From Mortierella sp. BCC40632 (lineage: Eukaryota > Mortierellomycota > Mortierellomycetes > Mortierellales > Mortierellaceae): 64,000 nt of DNA. The stretch's first letter is position 1. The number at the start of each line of letters is the position of its first letter. The notes below the pieces were generated by a model that saw only the letters and a list, made by a program, of their open reading frames with translations, did no database searches and was not told where the DNA came from. Below, piece after piece: positions 1 through 9,703 of the stretch. The DNA is taken from NCBI GenBank assembly GCA_011634665.1, contig WAEK01000003.1, positions 2,140,001-2,204,000 on the forward strand. The letters run 5' to 3'. Made by a program: the position numbers and the translations under genes.

Positions 1-68
1 GTTGCACCTGGATAGGCAACTTCTGCTGCTGTTGTAGTTGCTGCTGCTGCTGTTGTTGTTGTTGTTGT

Positions 69-103
<35 letters not shown>

Positions 104-153
104 TTGTAGCTGTTGCTGTTGTTGCTGCTGTAACTGTAGCTGTTGCTGCTGTT

Positions 154-185
<32 letters not shown>

Positions 186-617
186 TGCTGCAATTGCAAC
201 TGTTGTTGCTGTTGCTGTAATTGTTGTTGTTGCTGCTGTTGAGGCGAGCTAATGGCTGCTGGACCCGAGAGTGTGGGTGTCACACCCCCTGCTGCTGCAT
301 GTCGAGCGGCCTGTTCTTGACGATGAGGCTTCGCTAATTCTTGTTGAATCTTTTGAAGTTGCATCTTTGCCGCCACAACTTGACCCTGAGAGAGTGTATT
401 GGAGGTTATGGCTCGTTGCAAGGTATGAAGTGTAACGATCAAATCATCTTTACTCATCGTCTCGAGTGAAATACCAAGTCGATTAGGAGTAGCAGTTGGG
501 GCGAGGACAGGTGTTTGACCGGTAGGGACTGCAGCTGGGATCGACGGTGTGGTTGAAGAGGCAGATGGTGATTGCTGGAGCCCCGTCTGCGAAACATTCG
601 GTACCTGTTGCTGCTGT

Positions 618-655
<38 letters not shown>

Positions 656-1621
656 CTGCTGTTGCTTTTGCTGCAAAAGTTGTTGCTGTTGCTGTTGCTG
701 TTGCATTTGCAAATGACGCGCCTTCTGAGCAAGCAAAAGTTGAGAGGATGTCAAGTTGGTTCCCTCAGGCTTAATGGTCACACCCACATTGGGGGACAAT
801 CCTCCTGGTGCACCACTACTGACTGCAGGAGACTGATCCGCGGCCATAGCTGCTGCTGCTGCTGATGCCAGAATGGCCTTGGCCTGCTTGGGCGTCTCCT
901 GACGAATGGTTCCATTCGTACGTTGTACTGCCTGGGAAGCGGCTGCGTTCGAAACAAGGGTGGCAGCATCAGCATGGGGAGATACTGGGAATGAAGAGTT
1001 GGGAGGGGAACTCATGACCTTCTTGGGAGGTGGCAATTTCAAATCTGCAGTCGTGAGTCCATGTTTGACAACAATACCTGGACCTCCCTGGGCCGCAGAA
1101 AAGGGCTGTGGCGCCGGCACTGGTGCGGGGGCACTTGGTTGACTCATCGCACCAAGATTGTTGTTGTTGACGTTGCCAGGAATTGTATTGCCAGGGTTGT
1201 TGACAAGATTGTTGTTCATCACGTTGCCAACCATATTATTCCCGCCAGCTACAACATTGTTGTTATTGGTGGGTCCAGAGCTGACAATGGCTGCAGTACC
1301 AGGAACAGGAGACACGCCCGAGACCGCTCCCAAACCCACGTTCATCATTTGCATTAGGGGCGTACCGTTGGGTTGAACCATGGTGGTTCCGTTAGCCCCT
1401 TGGGCTGCTGCCGCTGCCGTCACCATGGTTGGGTTCATCATCTCTGCCTTTAGCCAAGAAAAGTATCGGTGGAGCTGTTCCTTCAACTTCATGAGGTTCT
1501 CTGGAGAGATGGCGTATTGATTCTTCTTCAATGCTTCTAACTGGTCTTGGAACATGAAGTTCTGAAAATGGCCATCCGAAGAAGAAGAAAAATCCAAAGC
1601 GAGTCAGTAAAAGAAAAGAAA

Positions 1622-1652
<31 letters not shown>

Positions 1653-2334
1653 GGATTACCATCAAAATGAGGCGACGAGTCGCGTCCTTGTTGCCAGTGA
1701 TGGCCAAAAATGTGGGAAGCAATTGCTCTAGTCTCACAAACATTGGCGTTACAATATTCATGTGCTCCTTGATCACTTGCTCATTTTCAGGTGTAATGTC
1801 CATGAGGATAGTCGAGTGATCTGGGTGATCGGATAAAACAAAATTGATAAGTATCCCTATTTTTTTCATCCTGCAATCAATATTCCCATGATTCGATGCC
1901 CATTCTTACTTCGTGAAGCCTGAATTTGAGCAATCATTCCTTGAACAATTTCATGAGCTGCAAGTCTAGCTGCAGGGGTCAAGGGAGGTCGCGTGGGTAT
2001 TGTCCCAGGAGCGATAGTCGCTTGCGGACCAAATGGAGATTGCTGATTCCCGGTCGGCTGACCATTGTTGACAAGGCTCCCATCTGCATTCGAGACTGCA
2101 GTCGAGGCTGGGACATGAATCGCATTTTGAATTGGGTTCCCAGGGTTCATCTGTCCCACAAGCGTTTGAGGTTGGGGTTGTTGGGGCTGAAAAACAGGAG
2201 TGTTTGGTTGATGTTGTGGTTGTTGACCTTGGTGCTGTTGCTGCTGTTGCTGCAGTTGCTGCTGTTGCTGCATTAGCTGAGCCTGTAGACCTTGTTGCTG
2301 CTGAGATTGCTGCTGCTGCTGCTGCTGTTGTTGT

Positions 2335-2384
<50 letters not shown>

Positions 2385-2657
2385 TTGTTGTTGCTGCTGT
2401 TGCTGTTGCTGGAGTAGCGATATTTGAGCTTGGCGATCTTGCTGCATCAATTGATTGTGTTGAAGCATCAAAAGTTGGTCTGCAGTAGGCGCCCCATTTC
2501 CTATTGACCCCTGTAGGGGACGTTGCTGTATTTGTCCTGGCTGCACAGGAGCGCCGCCTTGAGGCATGATTGAATTTGGAAGACTGGCAGTCATGCCCTG
2601 TGGTGATCTCTGTTGCTGTTGCAACATTTGGGCTTGCAAGAGCTGCTGTTGTTGTTG

Positions 2658-2703
<46 letters not shown>

Positions 2704-2856
2704 GGTTGCTGTCCCTGAATTAAGCCAGGCTGTTGGTTAGGGAGCGGTTGTGTGATCTGGACTTGGTGTGGCATTTGTTGCTGCTGGAAGGGCGAGGGCT
2801 GTTGGGGGGGCTGCGCCTGAGTCTGAGGCTGTTGTTGTTGAGGGACCTGTTGTTGT

Positions 2857-2888
<32 letters not shown>

Positions 2889-3783
2889 CTGTTGCTGTTG
2901 CTGTTGCTGTTGAAGGATCCTTTGCTGCATCAAATGCTGGAGGACTTGTCTCTGCTGAGGAGTTGGGCCTGCTGGTAGGATCTGTTGAATCAGAGTTGGT
3001 GTGGATGCCATTGGCATCTGGACAGGTGCCTGAGGTGAGCCTACAGCCGGTGATCCTCCAGGGGCGGACGCTGCTGATGCAGACGCTGCTGCCACAGCCG
3101 CCTGCTGCTCCATAGTTTGAGTGCGAATTTGCTGCAGCTTCCGAGAATACGACCTCAAATATTCAGCCTGAAAAAAAAAAAAAAAAAAAAAGACACAATT
3201 GTCAGCGTCCCTGAGGATCCTTATCTCGCGCAGCACTTATTTGTCACTCGTCGTCAAGTGCCACACATGCTCTCTTTGTGCTTGCTATACCTTGCTCACT
3301 GAACGTTGGTAGGTAACATTCTCGAACGTCTTGGCCAGCTCTACAATCTTTTGATCCGCAATGGACGGCGACAGGGTCTTCAGTGCCTCTGATCTATAGT
3401 GTCATATGACAATTGAGAGAATGAGAGGCAGACAATGTTCAGACAGTGCATTACAAAATGGCATTGCTGCAAGTTGCTTTTGGTGCTATATTTGGCGTAA
3501 GTGTTTTTTTTTTTTTTTTTTTTTTTTTTTCGTACAATCGCTTGATGAGCAAAAGGCGTTCCTCTGGTGGTAATGTGGGACGCCAGTCCAGTTGCTGCTG
3601 CTGCTGCTGCTGCTGCAGAGTCTGCTGCTGGAGCTGTTGCTGCTGTAGATGCTGTTGAAACTGCTGTTGCTGGAGCTGTTGTTGCTGAAGCTGTTGCTGC
3701 TGGAGCTGCTGTTGCTGCTGGAGTTGTTGTTGAAGCTGCTGCTGCTGGAGCTGCTGCTGCTGAAGCTGTTGCTGGTTCTGCAT
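1..3783 (-). CDS. MED15: MED15-like Mediator tail coactivator, Gln-rich (3' end outside window)
   Basis: Probable Mediator tail subunit that binds activator domains through a KIX-like fold. The start at 3783 opens with a Q-rich leader. After it comes a segment beginning LDWRPTLPPEERLLLIKRL, which continues over two introns into a helical stretch with AKTFENVTYQR and YLRSYSRKLQQIR; this resembles fungal MED15 KIX domains. Long polyQ tracts follow. After an intron near 1856-1900 comes a conserved-looking region containing FVLSDHPDHSTIL and LEQLLPTFLAITG. After another intron near 1552-1660 comes LEALKKNQYAISPENLMKLK, then N-, P- and Q-rich sequence to the window edge. The intron acceptors carry long pyrimidine tracts. 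It is divergent from the intersectin-like gene. The MED15 assignment rests on the KIX-like region plus overall Q-richness; another Q-rich coactivator is possible. Confidence 0.62.
2218..2930. repeat. CAG/CAA trinucleotide tracts coding polyglutamine
   Basis: Blocks of mixed CTG/TTG on the plus strand (CAG/CAA in the gene) encode glutamine runs of tens of residues in the MED15-like gene. Similar blocks lie at 37-235, 601-700 and 3591-3780. The mix of CAG and CAA means these are not pure triplet repeats. Confidence 0.85.
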
Positions 3784-4333
3784 CTTGGCTAATGAAGCCT
3801 CAGCTCACGCGCACGCAGAAAAAAAAAAGAGAGAAAGAGAGAAAGAGAGAGAAGAGATGACCGAGCAAAAAACACGAAAGGGGTGGAGTGAGGTGGGAGC
3901 GCAAGCGCAGGAGGGTAGAAGAGTGGAAAGCACTTGGACAGAAGACGGATGTGGCCAAGGATGTTGATGGAGAAAGGGATGGAGAAGAGGATGGGAAGGG
4001 GGAAGAGAGAGAGAAAGAGAGAGAGAAAGAGGGGGGATCTTATGGAGTGCGGAGGACGGTCATTTTCACTTCTTTCATTGTCTCCTCTTTTTTTTTTTCC
4101 ACTCACTCTCACTCTCACTCTCACCCTCTGCCTCAACCGCACTCTGCCTCCACTCTCTCTCTCTCTCGCTCTGCCTGTCTACCTGTCTGCTGAATCTCTC
4201 TCAATTTCTCCTTCGCCTCCACAGCCGCGCCCAACTTTCTCCGCCCCCGCATTGCCCACGCCTTCTCTCTCTCTTTCCTTCTTTTCTTTTTTTTTTACTG
4301 TCTCTTTTTTTTCGCTCTTTCTTTCTCTCTCTC

Positions 4334-4368
<35 letters not shown>

Positions 4369-4535
4369 TTTCTCTCTCTTCTCTCTCTCTCTTTTTCTCT
4401 CTCTCTCTCCCATCCCCTCCTGCGCCCATCCTCTCCTCGCCCAATCAACTAAACGGTTAGGGGGTGCCACCACTCCTACTCATCCGAGTCTCTATTATTC
4501 CTACACTGCCATCCTTCATTGGCTGATCCCCCATC
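3784..4535. promoter_or_regulatory. Divergent intergenic region, MED15-like / intersectin-like, with CT-rich tracts
   Basis: About 750 bp between two divergent start codons. The left half is GA-rich on the plus strand (3816-3860, 3990-4030). The right half is strongly CT-rich (4094-4440, including long CT runs at 4318-4410). On each side this gives a pyrimidine-rich leader in the sense direction. No clear TATA box seen. No reading frame here looks like protein. Confidence 0.55.
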
Positions 4536-7500
4536 ATGTACAATCCCAACCAGTTCCTGCTCCAGCAGCAGCAACAGCAGCAACAACAAATGCAGCAGCA
4601 AATGCAACAGCAACAAATGCTGCACCAGCAACAACAACAACAATACTACCAAACAACAGACCCCAATTTCCAGCACAATGCCTATTTTGGTCAGTCTTTC
4701 ATGCAGCTCCAGCAGATGCAGCAGCAGATGCAACAGCAGTATGGTCAGATGATCCCTCAGCAGTATCAACAGTATCAACCAGCTCGACCAGGCTGGGCCA
4801 TCTCCAAAGAAGAAAAGGCCCATCATGACAAAATCTTTTTGGCTTGGGATCCTGCCCACACGGGCTTCATCAACGGTAAGCACTCTGAAAATCAAGTTGC
4901 CGCTCCGTTTTCTCAACAACTCCACAGCTGGAGCGACAAATGACTAAAGTGCTCTCCTTTCTTTTTTTTTTTGACCTTGTTGCCTCGACTCTTGCTCTCT
5001 CTCTAGGCGAACGTGCCCGCGAGATCTTTGGAAAGAGTGGACTCCCAGCATCCGATCTTTTAAGACATTTGGTAAGTCAGAGACAAGTGGTTTTTTTTTT
5101 TTTTTTTTTTTGGATGACCGTCGGTCTCTGCTCCCTTCATATGTCGACTATAATATGGCGTATCCAAATTGGGAGCTCGTTGAGCACTTTTTTTTTTTCT
5201 TTCTTTTTCGCGTCGGTATTATCAAAGAAAGAATAGAGAGGTCGATGCAGGACGCAGCTAAGATGTATTTTTATCGTGTCTCCGGATGAACGTTGAAATA
5301 GGGCTCTTGCTGATCCCAATAATCAGGGCAAACTCAACAAGGATGAATTCGCAGTTGCAATGCATCTCGTCTACCGTAAACTGAACGGCGGCGACATCCC
5401 TGCCGTCCTTCCAGACGATCTCATTCCCCCTTCGACTCGCGACATTTCAGAGTCTCTCGACTTTGTGAAAAAATCGTTGTTGAGCAACGATATTCCAGCC
5501 AAGCCGGGCTCCACCAACTGGGGCTCTTATGGATCGTCCTCTACCTCGTCTTCCAACCGCCTTAGCATCCGCTCGCCAGACGATGTTGGTTACATCTCCT
5601 CTGCCCGCCGTGGCAACGTCTCCACCTCCTCGACCGTCAGTCGGTCTCATGGTACGAACGAACATTCCGTGGGTGGCCTTCAAAAGCAGATTAGTGAACA
5701 GCGTCTGATTCTCGAGGCAACCATCGCACGCAGCTCCGGAGAAAGTGGGCCTGCTGAAGATAGCGAGATCCAAGATCTCATGAAGCAGATCAAGAATGCC
5801 CAGGCCCAGCTCCAGGCCTCTCCGCATGAATCAATTCACCGTAGAGTCACCCATGCTGCAGAGGACCTGGCCCGACTTCGGGAAGAGCGTAGGAACATGG
5901 ACCAGGAAGTGGACGAGCTCCTGCGAACCGTTTCAATGCTCTCATTCAAGGCTCGCGACACTGACAAGAGTTTAGAGGAATCGAGAACGGAACTTGCCAA
6001 GCTGAAGGCAGGCTCTGGTCAAGGAGCCGATTCGGATATCGTTGGCACAGGACCCAATGGAACCGTTACTGCCGAAGATCGAATGAAGGCCAAAATTGCT
6101 GCCATGAAAGCGAATCGCATGGCCGCGCTCACAGGAAAGCCCGTCCAATCAGGAGGTCAATCACGCGTCGATCCTGAACAGGCAGCTCGTATCAAGGCTG
6201 AAAGAGACGTCAACGAGCAGAATGTTGCAGAAATCGAAAGAGCAGTGCGACGACTGGAGGACAACATGCGTCAGTTGGAACGGGATCTGGACGTCAATGC
6301 CAAACCCCTGGGCAGCGATCGAGCTGAAAACGATCGTCGAAAGTGGGAAGAAGGTGCAGGAGTTACCTCGGATATCACCCGTCGATTCCTTCAGGAAATC
6401 AAGGCTCCCACCTCCGAGGTCTCGTCTGGAGCGCGCCCGTATCATTCACCTGTGTCGTCTTCCACTGAGCGTTACTCTTCAACGACACCTACATCGTCCT
6501 ATAGTAGATTTGGTGCTCCACAACCGGCCTCCCCATCGACCTCTTCGCTGTCATCTCTTGCCTCGTCTCCTTCTCTGACCTCTGCAAGTATTAGCACCGC
6601 CAACATGACTCCAGAGGAGCGTCGCGCACATATCCGAGCACAGGCCGAGAAACGTTTGCGTGATCGTCAAAATGATGCTCGAGCAAAGGCGCAGCTTTCT
6701 CGCTCGGAGACAAACTCTCCTGCGCCAGTTCAGAGCGCTTCCGAGGTGGATGCCAATACAAGCGCTCGATTCGAGGAAGCGGAGAGACTCGCTAGGGAGA
6801 AATTGCAGGTCAATGCCGAAGCGAAGCGTCGCCAAGCTGAGCAGGAAAGACAGGCCGAGAGAGACCGAGTCCTTCAAAAGGAAAAGGAAAAAGAAAAAGA
6901 AAGGGAAAAGGAAAGAGAAAAGGAGCGGGAACGGGAAAGGGAAAGGGAACAGGAAAGAGAAAGAGTACAGGAAAGGGAAAGGGAGCAGGAAAGGGAAAGG
7001 GAAAGAGAAAGGGAAAGAGAAAGAGAAAGGGAAAGGGAGGCAGCCTTTGACCGGGCCTTGGGTCAGCAATACAAGTCTCTAGAAGCGACATCCTCGCCAG
7101 TGATCGAACGTCGAGAACCCGAGGTCTCCAAGCAGCCAGATTTCTTTGCTCCACCGGCCCCTATTGCTGCTTCAATCCCTACTCCACCTCCACCCCCACC
7201 TGCCCCGGTTCCTGCTCCTGCTTCTGCTTCTGCTCCTGCTCGCGCGGCTGCCAAGTTGGAACCTGTTCGCATTACCCTGGACTCGAATCCATTCGCAAAG
7301 CACCGCATGTCCATCTCATCCTCGGACGATGACTGGGACACTACCAGCCCTGTCAATCCTACTCCTCCAGTGGCTGTCTCTAGCGGAAACAAAGCAATGA
7401 CGTCGAACAATCCTTTCTTCAACATGCTCTCTTCTGGCTCAGCATCTCAGGCACCTTCAAGCAACCCTTCGCATTCCAAGGACACCTCAGATGGCTGGGA

Positions 7501-9302
7501 TGTTGTTGAGAAGGATGATGGCTTGACTAACGCGAGTGATATCTTTGGTCTTCCCTCCAAGTCGTCCAATGTTGAGAAGGATGTATCGGCCACTAGCAGC
7601 TGTATTCCGCCTCCACCCCCAATGCCTGCTCTTGGAAGCAACATTCCTCCTCCACCCCCGATGCCTCTTGGAAGCAACATTCCCCCTCCACCCCCGATGC
7701 CTCTTGGAAGCAACATTCCCCCTCCACCCCCGATGCCTACTCTTGGAGGCGCCGCTATTTGTTCTCCGCCAATGCCCGTTACTGGAAGCAACATTCCTCC
7801 CCCTCCACCAATGCCTACCGGAGGTGGCATCCCCCCCCCCACCCATGCCTCAGCATGGCCAAAGCGCGGCGCCTCAGATGCCCAAGCCTCCTGCAGGGGA
7901 TCGCAGCGCGCTCTTGGGTCAGATTCAGGCTGGCATGCGTTTGAGGAAGACAGCTACGCGCGACACGAGCGTTACCAAGGGTGTTGGTATGTTTATTTAT
8001 TTATTTCCCTAGCCTGTTGTATTGCTCATTGAATGATTGTCATGTTGTCTAACATTGGAAACTCGTTTCACTCAAATGCTTTATAGGTCGCGTAGTGGGC
8101 GAAGACAACTCGTCGTCATCTTCCGCGCCAGCATCCCATGCCGAGGAGAAGGCTGCTCCTCAGCCTATGGGTATGCCTGGATTGGGCGGATTGTTTGCCA
8201 ATGGAATGCCTACCTTGAAGAAATCCTCTGGCATTTCTACAGGTCGAGAGGAACCAAGGTCGTTTGCTGTTGACCACGATAGTCGTCGCGAGAGCACCGA
8301 TTGGTTTGGTCGATTGGCTAGCCATGCACCCAGCGATCCTGTGGTGCCTACCCCTGAAGTGGCTCCAGTGACCTCGGTCGCAGCGGTTGTTTCGTCGCCC
8401 GAGCCTGCAGTCTCATCGGCAGCAATTGTAGTTCCCAGTGCTGACGAGCCCATTGAGGCGAAGGTAGACTTTTCTATCGGACAGCGTGTCAAGGCTCTGT
8501 GGAGCTACAGTGCGGTTGCTCCCGATCAGATCAGCTTTGAGGCCAATGACTATATCAAGGTCCACCAGCCCAAAGATAGTTCGAACGTTGATTGGGTGTA
8601 TGGCATTACAGAGAAGGATCAGAGCATCAAGGGATGGCTCCCCAAGTCTTATATCCAGCAGGTCGCAGGTTTGTAACGCCGTTTTTTTTTTTTAAAAAAA
8701 AAAAGATGGTCATTACCCTATCAAAGGAACAGAAATACTGATGGCTCTGTTTCTTCTTTCTATTTGACACCTGCCAATAGATGTCTTCAAGGCCAAGGCT
8801 CTATTCTCCTATGCAGGTCAAGGTCAAGAGGAAGTCACCGTTGAACGCGGAGCCATTGTCGACGTTCTTGAGAAGCCCGACCCACAGTGGTGGCGGGTGC
8901 AGACAGAGACTGGTGCCACCGGCATGCTGCCAGCCTCTTATCTTGAGGAGTACATTCCTGGTCAACCTGCTGCCATCGGTATGGATTTTTTTAAACTTTC
9001 CTGTTGATCCCAAGCCTCAATGACAATGTCGGTTTCCTTCGTGAATATACTAACGCTATCCTTCAAACTAAACATTGGAATCCTCTTCCCTTTTACTAGA
9101 AACACCAATCTCGCGTGCCAAGGCTCTGTATTCGTACGCGGGACAGAGTAGCGAGGAACTTTCGCTTGAAATTGGTGATGAGATTGACATTTTGGAAAAG
9201 CCAGATCCCGTTTGGTGGCGCGCCCGCGATGGCAAGGGTCAGACAGGCATGATCCCTGCCACTTATTTAGAAGAGGTTGAGGGACAATCCACTAGCGGTT
9301 AG
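4536..9302 (+). CDS. Intersectin-like endocytic scaffold: EH, coiled coil, NPF, WH2, three SH3
   Basis: Likely couples clathrin-mediated endocytosis to actin. Exon 1 (4536-4874) encodes a Q-rich leader and the start of one EH domain ([19 protein letters not shown]). The EH domain continues through [15 protein letters not shown] and [16 protein letters not shown] into the main exon from 5302. Then come a coiled coil, a Ser-rich stretch, an ER/EK-repeat helix (6880-7040), two NPF motifs (SNPFAKH, NNPFFNM), proline-rich repeats and a WH2 motif ([17 protein letters not shown], about 7897-7950). Further exons at 8087-8668, 8781-8978 and 9100-9297 carry a verprolin-like [11 protein letters not shown] and three SH3 domains (ALWSYS, ALFSYAG, ALYSYAG). 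The WH2 frame differs from the upstream frame across a run of 10 C at 7831-7840, so the sequence as given has a frameshift. The last exon either stops at TAG 9300-9302 or splices at 9298 into the downstream DH-PH-C2 exons. Confidence 0.8.
7634..7816 (+). repeat. 36-bp coding minisatellite, proline-rich linker
   Basis: Three near-identical 36-bp units begin at 7634, 7670 and 7706, with a diverged unit near 7742 and a further copy near 7781. Each encodes roughly [12 protein letters not shown], a profilin/SH3-type proline-rich stretch. The array leads into the C run at 7831. Confidence 0.8.
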
Positions 9303-9703
9303 TGAATTGTTTGTACACCTTTTTATTTTATCTTATTTATCTCTTTCCATACCCTTAGGCTTTATTGCCTCTATCTTGGATTGTATTTTTTTTTTTTTTT
9401 TTTTTTTATTTCTTCTCCATACTACCCATGGTATTTCTTAGCATGGCTTTTTTTTTTTTTTTTTTTTTATGCCATGTCTTTGCCATGTCGTGTAGTTCAT
9501 TGTTTTCACTGTGTTGCTTTGGACGTGTTGTGATCTATTAAAGATATCGAAGTGGATATACTGTAGTTAAGAAAAAAAAAAGAAAAGAAAAGAAAAACTC
9601 GGTCAAATATGACAAGGAAACTGAACTGTAATTCTTTCCCGCCTTTTTTTTTTTTTTTTTTTTTTCCTTTTTACTCTATTTATCTATTGACATGACGAAC
9701 TGA
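9303..9703 (+). other. Possible long intron or intergenic spacer between SH3 and DH-PH-C2 parts
   Basis: About 400 bp without coding potential, rich in T tracts (9387-9407, 9449-9468, 9644-9665) and an A-rich run near 9571-9596. Donor GTTAGT at 9298 and an acceptor after 9733 would keep frame (Ser-Gly codon becoming Ser-Ala). Alternatively it is the 3' end of one gene (ATTAAA near 9538) and the promoter of the next. At about 436 bp it would be long compared with neighbouring introns. Confidence 0.5.

Noticed and set aside
547..3115. Leu-, Ala- and Val-rich open frames on the plus strand
   Set aside because: They are the antisense and shifted readings of CAG/CAA polyglutamine tracts in the MED15-like gene.
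4094..4440. Coding sequence in the CT-rich stretch
   Set aside because: The open frames are Ser/Leu or Arg/Glu repeats from CT/GA dinucleotides and lie in the divergent promoter.
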